Source: Bacteroidota bacterium (GTDB taxonomy: Bacteria > Bacteroidota > Bacteroidia > Flavobacteriales > Flavobacteriaceae). Taken from it: 17,996 bases of DNA. The DNA lies in assembly GCA_022601215.1 (NCBI GenBank), contig JAHZIZ010000325.1, positions 1 through 17,996 of the forward strand, written 5' to 3'. Shown here piece after piece: positions 6,902 to 13,488 of the stretch. The notes below the pieces were generated by a model. That model was given only the letters and a program-made list of their open reading frames with translations. It ran no database searches and was not told the origin of the DNA. Position 1 is the stretch's first letter; every line of letters begins with the position of its first letter. The position numbers were made by a program, and so were the translations under genes.

Positions 6902-8359
6902 CTAATTTAATACAGCTTCGACTAGTTGAGATTGTTGTCTTGGTGGATCTCCAACGGTTTCATAACTTCCAGAAAGAACATACAGTTTGTCATTTAAAAA
7001 TGCAATCCCGTTTATGACTTCAAGATTCTGGTTGGGGTCATCGAGATTATGTTGTAACTCAGTAAAAGTATTAGTAAGTGTATTGAAAACGCCAATTTTA
7101 TTGATAGTCTCAATAAATACCGGTGGGTCAACCGTTAGGTCATATACCTGTTCCGTTCCTGTTACATATATGAGGTGCTCATTAGCGACTGCATAGGTGT
7201 TTACGGCTCTAAATGGCATATTTAAAGTCTCCGTATTTCCTGTGGTTAAATCAGTTATTAAAATATCATCAGTGGGGCCATCTTCCGCATAAGTGAGTGG
7301 TCCAAAAATTGGAGATCCCCCAAAGGTATATAGCTTATCATCTACAATGGCTGTTCCGCAATGGAATTTTTCCTCAGGTAACTCCGCAATGAGTTCATAG
7401 GTGTTGTTATTTAAATCTACTTTTTGAACGGCATTACTTAATCTAGGTGGGTCTACAGTAAGATGATTGAGATCACCTCCAGTGATATAGGCGTAATCTC
7501 CCGAGCTATCCGCCGAAAAACGACTTAAGCTATAAGGAACAACATTGTCCATAGATGTTGGTTCTTCTAATAGGTCTAAATCATACGAATTTGTATACTC
7601 TCCGCCAAATACTAACAATCTGTTATTGTGAATCACCATTCGCTTGGTAACAAAATCTAAAAGATTAAAAAACCGCTCTGTTGTCTGACCCGTATCCACA
7701 TTATATTTAATAATATTTTCGTTACGCATATTATTAGGGTTGTTAAGTTCATCCGTATTAGCATAATAGATACTGTTGTTGGCTTGTGATGCTAATAGAT
7801 CTAAAGACCCCGTGGTAAGAAAATTCCCTTCTATGGTAAGTACTGGCTCAAAATTTATTGCATTTTGAGGTATCGTGGCAAAATCTTCAACCAATTTAGT
7901 GGTAAGTGTAAGATTTAACGTAATGCCCGAGCTCGGTTGATAAGTTCCAGTCATAGTGTTTTCATCCACTACATTGAGTTGAAGGGTATTGTTTAAACCT
8001 GATATATTAGGTGTGTCGCTTCCGTTGAAAGTGAAATTGGAATAAATGGTTGAACCATAAGACTCTTGCAAAGTCCCAGCCATGGAGCTAGCATTGTAAT
8101 TGATTTCATAACGTGGCTTCCACGCTAAAGAACCGCTACTTGAAAATAACAATTCATCATCTTTTGTGTTGTAGTTGTCCGTAATATCATACGTCCCGCT
8201 AGTGTTGATTAATTCGGCTTGACTTATTCTAAAGATCTTATCCGAAACTTCTTCTAACATGGGTTCGATAACTTCTGGAAGATTGGTGTCATCGTCAGAT
8301 TTACAACCAATAAATAAAGTGCTTAGTGCCATAACGGCGAACAGGTGTGTTATTTTCAT
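6902..8359 (-). CDS. Kelch-type surface lipoprotein (tandem paralogue 1)
   Basis: 485 residues from the ATG at 8359. The frame is open further upstream, but only this start gives a proper lipoprotein signal peptide (MKITHLFAVMALSTLFIGC, lipid-modified Cys19). The residues after it, KSDDD, match the lipoprotein export signal that sends Bacteroidota lipoproteins to the outer face of the outer membrane. Residues of about 40-150 form a conserved beta-rich module (ISQAELINTSGTYDI, then DDELLFSSSGSLAW) shared with the neighbouring gene. The remainder has kelch-like blades recognisable by aromatic-plus-glycine motifs: LLVFGGEYTNSYD, YAYITGGDLNHL, LYTFGGSPIFG, LIYVTGTEQVYD and LYVLSGSYETVG. This suggests a beta-propeller exposed at the surface. 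Ligand and enzymatic activity are unknown. It is the downstream gene of a tandem pair and has its own promoter-like box. Confidence 0.85.
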   Translation of the reverse strand: MKITHLFAVMALSTLFIGCKSDDDTNLPEVIEPMLEEVSDKIFRISQAELINTSGTYDITDNYNTKDDELLFSSSGSLAWKPRYEINYNASSMAGTLQESYGSTIYSNFTFNGSDTPNISGLNNTLQLNVVDENTMTGTYQPSSGITLNLTLTTKLVEDFATIPQNAINFEPVLTIEGNFLTTGSLDLLASQANNSIYYANTDELNNPNNMRNENIIKYNVDTGQTTERFFNLLDFVTKRMVIHNNRLLVFGGEYTNSYDLDLLEEPTSMDNVVPYSLSRFSADSSGDYAYITGGDLNHLTVDPPRLSNAVQKVDLNNNTYELIAELPEEKFHCGTAIVDDKLYTFGGSPIFGPLTYAEDGPTDDILITDLTTGNTETLNMPFRAVNTYAVANEHLIYVTGTEQVYDLTVDPPVFIETINKIGVFNTLTNTFTELQHNLDDPNQNLEVINGIAFLNDKLYVLSGSYETVGDPPRQQSQLVEAVLN

Positions 8360-8380
8360 TTTATAAAGGTTTTGAAAAAA

Positions 8381-8388
8381 CGAAGATA
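8381..8388 (-). promoter_or_regulatory. -7 box of kelch lipoprotein gene 1
   Basis: Minus strand TATCTTCG, 21 bases before the ATG, followed by a leader containing CGTTT and TCAAAACC that is nearly the same as the leader of the paralogous gene at 9963. No -33 box is recognised. The conservation between the two leaders is the main support. Confidence 0.5.
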
Positions 8389-8436
8389 CATGATTCGCCC
8401 CTCGATAGGTATATGTAATACACGGCATTCATGAAT

Positions 8437-8472
8437 AAAGACAAAGCCCCTCTAGAGAGCAGCTTTGTCTTT
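8437..8472 (-). terminator. Rho-independent terminator of kelch lipoprotein gene 2
   Basis: AAAGACAAAGC (8437-8447) and GCTTTGTCTTT (8462-8472) form a perfect 11-bp stem. On the minus strand the hairpin starts 12 bases past the stop of the gene ending at 8485 and ends in TTTATT. It separates the transcripts of the two paralogous lipoprotein genes. The plus strand also ends in T-rich sequence. Confidence 0.85.
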
Positions 8473-8484
8473 GTTTTATTGAGA

Positions 8485-9963
8485 TTAGTTAATGTTGGCT
8501 GCTTTTATTTGCCATGTTGGAATGATTCCGTTTGGAACATCCTGCGGTTGAGAAGCATCACCATACACCACATATAGTTTATCATTGAATATGGTCATGC
8601 CATAAATCGTAGTAAAAGCATCACTATCATCAAGGTCTGTAGAGATTTCGGTCATTGTATTATTGACAGTATCGTAGACTCCAAGGTAGATGTCGAAATT
8701 ATCAATATTTTCGTCTCCATCTAGATCTTCTCTAATCTGTCCTGCAACATAAATGAGATCTCCTTGCCGCACTACAAATGTTGTAAACAAAGCAACGGGT
8801 AATTCAAATGAAGTAATAGTTCCAGAATTTAGATCACATAGGTAAGAAGTGCTTTCGGATATGTAATCCTGAACAAAATTTTGTTTTCCACCAAACACAT
8901 ATAAATTGTCATTAACTATTTCAGTACCTGCCCAGTATCGTGATTCTGGCAAGGTTGCAAAATCTTGTATTTGCCCACTCACATTATCAAATTTTCTGAT
9001 CTTGTTTCCTGAAGTGTTGCCAAGGCCATCTAAATCCCCACCCGTTAGATACACATAATCATCTTGCACGGCGGCACCAAAACGGGTAAGCCCTATGCCG
9101 TCATTGTCACTATTGGCTCCATGAGCCATAGTGCTAGGATCATTTTGTAACTCCTGATCGTAGCTATTTACATATTGCGCTCCATATACGGAAAGGTTTC
9201 CATTTAGGATGTAGGGCCTTTTAGTAACAAAATCTTGCTGAAAAAATAAGCGTTCTTGAAAAGTGTTGTTGTCCAATGAAAGTTTGAATATTTTCTCGGG
9301 ACTTTCACCATTGCTTCCTTCACTGTCTTCTCTTGTTACAACATATAAGCTATTGGTAGCGTTAGAACCTGTCATTCCTATTGCACCACCAACGACCATA
9401 ATTGATTGAAATGTATTTACATCTGTAAACGTTAATCCGTTCACTGGAATTTGAGGATAATCTTCTGCTAGCTTTTGTGTTAAACTAACTGCCAACATAG
9501 CACCATTATCAAATGCAATGGCGCCATTCACTGTGTTGTCATCTACTACGGTAAGAGTAAAATCTCCGTTGATCGCGGTCAATTCATTGCCGCTATCGGC
9601 ATTAAAATTAAATGATGAAATATTGGAAGATCTATAGTAATCCAATTTTGCATCTTCTGTAGATGTTGCTGCTGTATTTATATCATGCCCAATCCGCCAT
9701 TCTAAACTTCCTTCAGCACTAAAAATAAACTCATCATCAGTAATGTTGAAGTGATTGCTTATGTCGAAAGTTCCGTTAGCATTAGTTAATGAGGCATTAG
9801 AAATTTTCCAAGTCTCAGAAAGACCTTCTGTTAAAATTTCGATAGTGGCAGTTTGTTGCTCAGTAATGGTTTCTTCTGGAGGGGTGTCACCACCGTCATC
9901 AGATTTACAGGCAATCACGATACTAGATAAGGCCGCAATGACGAAAAAGTGTTTGATTTTCAT
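8485..9963 (-). CDS. Kelch-type surface lipoprotein (tandem paralogue 2)
   Basis: 492 residues from the ATG at 9963, chosen because it starts the lipoprotein signal peptide MKIKHFFVIAALSSIVIAC (lipobox Cys19). KSDDGGD follows, again a Bacteroidota surface-export signal. The protein is clearly related to its neighbour at 6902-8359. It has the same N-terminal module (ISNASLTNANGTFDI, then DDEFIFSAEGSLEW). It also has matching propeller blades: LSVYGAQYVNSYD, YVYLTGGDLDGL, LYVFGGKQNFVQ, LIYVAGQIRED and LYVVYGDASQ. The shared string DFVTKR followed by a NSYD blade in both points to gene duplication. It is probably anchored outside the cell; its function is unknown. It has its own -7-like box and its own terminator, so it is a single-gene transcript. 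Confidence 0.85.
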   Translation of the reverse strand: MKIKHFFVIAALSSIVIACKSDDGGDTPPEETITEQQTATIEILTEGLSETWKISNASLTNANGTFDISNHFNITDDEFIFSAEGSLEWRIGHDINTAATSTEDAKLDYYRSSNISSFNFNADSGNELTAINGDFTLTVVDDNTVNGAIAFDNGAMLAVSLTQKLAEDYPQIPVNGLTFTDVNTFQSIMVVGGAIGMTGSNATNSLYVVTREDSEGSNGESPEKIFKLSLDNNTFQERLFFQQDFVTKRPYILNGNLSVYGAQYVNSYDQELQNDPSTMAHGANSDNDGIGLTRFGAAVQDDYVYLTGGDLDGLGNTSGNKIRKFDNVSGQIQDFATLPESRYWAGTEIVNDNLYVFGGKQNFVQDYISESTSYLCDLNSGTITSFELPVALFTTFVVRQGDLIYVAGQIREDLDGDENIDNFDIYLGVYDTVNNTMTEISTDLDDSDAFTTIYGMTIFNDKLYVVYGDASQPQDVPNGIIPTWQIKAANIN

Positions 9964-9983
9964 TGTGTAAGGGTTTTGATAAA

Positions 9984-9991
9984 CGAAGGTA
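9984..9991 (-). promoter_or_regulatory. -7 box of kelch lipoprotein gene 2
   Basis: Minus strand TACCTTCG, 20 bases before the ATG at 9963. It has the same -7 type (TAnCTTCG) and almost the same distance to the start codon as the paralogue's box, and the leader shares CGTTT and TCAAAACC. No -33 box is recognised. Confidence 0.5.
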
Positions 9992-10035
9992 CACAATTTA
10001 CCAAACGACATATCTACCCATTACCCGGTATTCTT

Positions 10036-10071
10036 TAAAAAAGAAAACTCCCCCTTGTTTAAGGAGGAGTT
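10036..10071 (-). terminator. Rho-independent terminator of the outer-membrane receptor gene
   Basis: On the minus strand AACTCCTCCTT, a 4-base loop and AAGGGGGAGTT form an 11-bp stem with one mismatch, followed by TTCTTTTTT. It lies about 155 bases past the receptor stop codon. The intervening AT-rich stretch 10072-10225 holds no gene that I can see. Confidence 0.8.
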
Positions 10072-10225
10072 CACATACCTAATGATTTTTAGATTGATGA
10101 AGGCTAATTCAAATAAACTATAAAAAGTTATTAGGTGGTTTCTCTTTAATAGACTATTTATTTAACGAAATGTTTCACTTTAAATTTTTATTTAACATAA
10201 CGATAACAAAATGGTCGTCAATAGC

Positions 10226-12763
10226 CTAGAAAATTCCACCGCTGCCCGATTTTTCGTCGTTATCTCGGCGCTTACGTGACTTGGCTCTGTATTTCCCTCC
10301 TCCAAATCGGTAGCTTAGACCTGCAAATACAGTTCCGCTTTCCCAGTTAAATGATCCAGTCTGGGCGAAAGGGCGCTGACCATCAAAGGCGAACTGCATG
10401 GTGTTGAAGATGTCGTTTACATTTAAGCTAAAGGTCCCTTTGCCGTCCCATAGGTTATATCTAGCACCTAAGTTCACAAAGTACATAGGCTCTACTTCAA
10501 ACTGTAAGTTTCTATTTTGTCCTCGGTAAAACCCGAAAGCAGAAAGAGAAAAGTCCTTGGTTACTTTAAAGTTATTAAACATTCTTAGGTTCCAAGCGGT
10601 ATTGTCTACTTCAACAACCTCCGTGATAATGTCTGCTGTTGTAGGGTTTTGCCCCGGGTTGTCTAAACGTTCGGTAATACCCTTTTGCGTTTGGTTATAC
10701 AAATCGAAACTTGCATTGAAACTCCACCATTTTGTTGGACGATAGTTTCCAGACACTTCTAAACCATACGCATTAGTATCGTCAAAGTTGTCGTAAGTTA
10801 GAATTACACGGTTAAGATCTGTACGGTCAACAAACACAGCACGGCTAATTTCATCGGTAATATTTCTATAAAATACACCAGCCGTTAGACTACCTTTTCC
10901 TAGGTTACGAGTATAATTTGCCTCTATCGAACTTGTAAATTGTGGAACAAGACTTGTCTTTCCGAAGGAAGAAATTAGCGGAGTACTCCATTCTCTAATA
11001 GGATTTACTTGTTCTAATCCAGGACGATCTACACGACGACTATAACTCAACTGAAATTGATTTTTTTCTGAAGGTGTGTAGGTGAAGAATGCCGAAGGAT
11101 ACAATTCAATATAATCATTTTCAAAGTTCCTAAGCACCTTGTTGCCATCTACGGTTACGTTTACATTAGGATCTGTGTCAATATTTGATAAATCACTTCC
11201 CACAACTCCATCTTCAAAAATTTCCTCAGTGTCCGCAATTACGTCCACGGATTCTGCACGCACTCCTACTTGTACACTAAATTTCTCCCAGCCCTTGCTG
11301 TAAGTTACATAAGCAGAATAAATATCTCTACTATAATCGAAATCGGTACTTGGTGATAAGATTTGACTTCCTTCTAGATCGAATGGGTTGACAACAAACT
11401 GCCCTGAAGTTCTTTCAATATCACTATTAAATAATCTCGCTTGTAAACCGGCTTCTATTTTTGATTTATCAGAAAGTGGATTTACATAATCTAAGTTTAC
11501 AGTAATACGATCTCTTTCCGTATCAACAAAGTCCATATAATCATTGCTAAAGGCAGCACCTTCAAACGCAAAATTGGCATCTTCATCATTTTCGAAGGTA
11601 TTGTAGTCGGCCTCCAATTCAATATTATGACCTTCTTTGTCGAAGTCTAGTTTGTAGTTGAAATTGTACTGAGATGACATGTTTTCTACCCCATTAAAGA
11701 AATTCTGAAACTGATTGAAAGCTAGATCATCGTAAAAGAGAATATCGGTAGTTCCTTTAGTTCCGCCTTCATAAACATTTTGATTGGTGAAGACAGAAAT
11801 AGTGTTTTTGTCATTTAAATAAAAGTCAATTCCGACTTTATATAAGTTTGACTGATTATCATCTAGAAAGTTAAAGAACTGCTCTGAGTTGTCATCACTT
11901 CTGAATAGGTTTCCATAATTTTCGTTTTGAGAGGTATTATATCCCCAACTTCCATAAAAATTGAACTTTCCGTTACGATAGTTCATGTCCACCGAAGAAT
12001 TAAATTTTGGTTGACGCTCATAAGCTAAACCAATGTTGGCATTTCCATTAAACCCAATAGTCACATTTTTATGAAGAATGATATTAACGATACCACTCAT
12101 TCCTTCAGGATTGTATTTAGCGGATGGGTTGGTAATCAATTCAATTTGTTTAATCGATGTCGATGGGATTTGCTTAAGCAATTGCGCAACGGGTATATTA
12201 CTTAATTTACCATCTACCATAACACGAACGTTTTGGTTTCCTCTAAGTGATAATGCTCCTGTTTGTTGGTCTACACTAACCGATGGAAGGTTGTTCATAA
12301 TGTCGCTAGCAGTAGGCCCAGAAGTCGTTAAATCTTTTCCTACAGTAATTACTTTTCTATCAAGTTTTTGCTGGATCGTTGTACGTTCAGCTGTTACCGT
12401 CACCTCGTCTAATGCGGCAATATCTTCTTCCAAAAGTATGCGTCCTAAATCGAGATTTCTATTACTTCTTGAAATCTCTATTTCGGTACTATAGGTTTTG
12501 TAGCCAATATATTGAATAGATACCTTGCTTTTTCCTTCTGGTATTTCTTCAATCGTGAAGACACCATTATCATTAGTAACTCCCCCTGTGATAATATCTC
12601 CCTCCAGGGTTTGCACCGCAATAGTTACATAGGGAATAGGTTCGTTGAGAGAGGCATCGATTACGGTACCAGTAATCTTTCCTAATCTTTCACTATCTGG
12701 ATTAATAGCAGCAAAAGAGGTGAGTCCAAAAAATAGGACTACGAGCAGTGTTAACTGTTTCAT
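10226..12763 (-). CDS. Outer-membrane beta-barrel receptor with carboxypeptidase-regulatory-like domain and plug (TonB-dependent-receptor-like)
   Basis: 845 residues from the ATG at 12763. Signal peptide MKQLTLLVVLFFGLTSFA. Residues of about 28-112 are a CarboxypepD-regulatory-like Ig domain (GKITGTVIDASLNEPIPYV, then IQYIGYKTY). A plug domain follows at about 130-235 (DEVTVTAERT, then GPTASDIMNNLPSVSVD, LSLRGNQNVRVMVDGK, NPSAKYNPEGMSGIVNI). The rest is a long barrel of alternating aromatic strands ending in GTVFAGLSYRFGGG. The arrangement fits the Bacteroidota outer-membrane beta-barrel family close to TonB-dependent receptors. There is no SusD-like partner next to it, so it is not a glycan-type SusCD pair. 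Its substrate (peptide, metal complex or other) cannot be deduced. The protein ends in an unusual basic, then glycine-rich tail after the last barrel strand (KSRKRRDNDEKSGSGGIF). A long upstream region suggests leader-based regulation. Confidence 0.9.
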   Translation of the reverse strand: MKQLTLLVVLFFGLTSFAAINPDSERLGKITGTVIDASLNEPIPYVTIAVQTLEGDIITGGVTNDNGVFTIEEIPEGKSKVSIQYIGYKTYSTEIEISRSNRNLDLGRILLEEDIAALDEVTVTAERTTIQQKLDRKVITVGKDLTTSGPTASDIMNNLPSVSVDQQTGALSLRGNQNVRVMVDGKLSNIPVAQLLKQIPSTSIKQIELITNPSAKYNPEGMSGIVNIILHKNVTIGFNGNANIGLAYERQPKFNSSVDMNYRNGKFNFYGSWGYNTSQNENYGNLFRSDDNSEQFFNFLDDNQSNLYKVGIDFYLNDKNTISVFTNQNVYEGGTKGTTDILFYDDLAFNQFQNFFNGVENMSSQYNFNYKLDFDKEGHNIELEADYNTFENDEDANFAFEGAAFSNDYMDFVDTERDRITVNLDYVNPLSDKSKIEAGLQARLFNSDIERTSGQFVVNPFDLEGSQILSPSTDFDYSRDIYSAYVTYSKGWEKFSVQVGVRAESVDVIADTEEIFEDGVVGSDLSNIDTDPNVNVTVDGNKVLRNFENDYIELYPSAFFTYTPSEKNQFQLSYSRRVDRPGLEQVNPIREWSTPLISSFGKTSLVPQFTSSIEANYTRNLGKGSLTAGVFYRNITDEISRAVFVDRTDLNRVILTYDNFDDTNAYGLEVSGNYRPTKWWSFNASFDLYNQTQKGITERLDNPGQNPTTADIITEVVEVDNTAWNLRMFNNFKVTKDFSLSAFGFYRGQNRNLQFEVEPMYFVNLGARYNLWDGKGTFSLNVNDIFNTMQFAFDGQRPFAQTGSFNWESGTVFAGLSYRFGGGKYRAKSRKRRDNDEKSGSGGIF

Positions 12764-12813
12764 TGTTTTGATTGTTTAGTAGTTTGTTTTTTGTTTGATG
12801 ATGGTTGTATCTT

Positions 12814-12850
12814 CCAGTATAACAGCTGATTAGTGCTGTTTGTTTACTGG
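12814..12850 (-). other. Two-part stem-loop in the receptor 5' region
   Basis: CCAGTA/TACTGG forms the outer stem and AACAGC/GCTGTT the inner stem, with a 4-against-1 internal loop and an 8-base apical loop. There is no T-run, so it is not a terminator. It lies 50 bases before the start codon and could be an mRNA-stabilising or protein-binding structure. Confidence 0.4.
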
Positions 12851-12917
12851 TGATGTCCATAAGACGTTTTGTGGGGAGTCCTGTTACAGATGTTAAGAGA
12901 CTTTAACGTTTCTTAAC

Positions 12918-12945
12918 AAAAAAACCCGAAGTCTAGAACCTCGGG
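12918..12945 (-). terminator. Terminator or attenuator upstream of the receptor gene
   Basis: On the minus strand CCCGAGG, loop TTCTAGA, CTTCGGG (one G-T pair), followed by seven T. The stem is GC-rich in AT-rich surroundings. No minus-strand protein gene ends just before it; the nearest upstream minus gene, the symporter, ends at 13465, beyond the opposite-strand CoA-binding gene. It therefore looks like an attenuator in the receptor leader, the end of a small RNA, or a distant terminator for symporter read-through. Confidence 0.7.
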
Positions 12946-13055
12946 CTTTCCCTTTACTGCTATTATTAACACTAACCATCAACGTAAAAAAATTGGCAGC
13001 AAAGAATTTGAAATATTTCTACTTTATAGACGTGTGTTTATTACTTATGTTACAC

Positions 13056-13063
13056 CAAAGTTA
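13056..13063 (-). promoter_or_regulatory. -7 promoter box for the receptor leader or a small RNA
   Basis: Minus strand TAACTTTG is an exact match to TAnnTTTG. The -33 element is not recognisable. A start about 6 bases further on would give a transcript of about 130 bases to the terminator at 12918, or a 285-base leader to the receptor ATG. Confidence 0.45.
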
Positions 13064-13128
13064 GATTTTAACGTTGTTTTAGGATTTAAAAGAAACGGGA
13101 GTGTTGTATTTTTCTAAAAAAATAAAAT

Positions 13129-13488
13129 ATGAAGAAGACTTTAGTCATAGGAGCTAGTACTAACAAGGCAAGATATTCTAATATTGCGATACATCGTTTG
13201 TTGGCGAATAATCACCCTGTGGTTGCCTTTGGGCTACGTGAAGGTACGGTGGGAGGGGTTTCTATTCAAACAGAACGACTTCTCTTTGAGGATATTGATA
13301 CTGTAACGTTATATATAGGACCAAAACACCAACCCGAATACTACGAGTATATTGTTTCCCTAAATCCCAAGCGAGTCATTTTCAACCCTGGAACTGAGAA
13401 TCCTAATTTCTATCAAATTCTAACCGAAAATAATATTGTTCCTGAAATTGCCTGTACTTTAGTCTTACTTGCTACGAATCAGTACTAA
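13129..13488 (+). CDS. CoA-binding-domain protein (YccU-like)
   Basis: 119 residues, the usual length for the single-domain CoA-binding family with a Rossmann-like fold. MKKTLVIGASTNKARYSNIAIHRLL holds the nucleotide-binding loop GASTNKARYS. VTLYIGPKHQPEYYEYI and KRVIFNPGTENPNF match the later core strands of the family, and the conserved Asn-Pro-Gly-x-Glu sits at about residues 87-91. The biochemical role of these small proteins is poorly known. The start at 13129 puts the binding loop at the N-terminus as expected. The last 24 bases overlap the end of the convergent symporter gene. Confidence 0.9.
   Translation: MKKTLVIGASTNKARYSNIAIHRLLANNHPVVAFGLREGTVGGVSIQTERLLFEDIDTVTLYIGPKHQPEYYEYIVSLNPKRVIFNPGTENPNFYQILTENNIVPEIACTLVLLATNQY

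Larger units (their letters stand above)
12764..13128 (-). other. 365-base intergenic region: long leader of the receptor gene, or a small-RNA locus
   Basis: No convincing protein gene is present. On the minus strand, reading toward the receptor gene, it holds in order: a perfect -7 box (13063-13056), a Phe-rich then basic open frame that includes a 28-codon ATG frame (12979-12893), a terminator hairpin with a T-run (12945-12918), a second hairpin TGTTAAGA/TCTTAACA (12918-12891) and a two-part stem-loop (12850-12814). The last 50 bases before the ATG are A/C-rich and unstructured. I found no other good -7 box nearer the receptor ATG. On the plus strand it also contains the start region of the CoA-binding gene, with no clear promoter. 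Confidence 0.5.

Noticed and set aside
8360..8428. N-terminal extension of kelch lipoprotein gene 1
   Set aside because: It would bury the lipoprotein signal peptide and cover the promoter-like box. The ATG at 8359 fits the paralogue.
9964..10011. N-terminal extension of kelch lipoprotein gene 2
   Set aside because: Same reason: the signal peptide must start at the ATG at 9963, and the -7 box at 9984-9991 lies within the extension.
10077..10136. ACCTAAT and ATTAGGT inverted repeat downstream of the receptor gene
   Set aside because: Only 7 bp with a 46-base spacing in AT-rich DNA; no other support.
12932..12945. GGTTCTAG within the minus-strand hairpin resembles part of a preQ1-I riboswitch
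   Set aside because: The essential downstream A-rich tail of the preQ1-I aptamer is missing (the hairpin is followed by a T-run), and the GGTTCTAG bases form stem and loop of the terminator. Coincidence is more likely.
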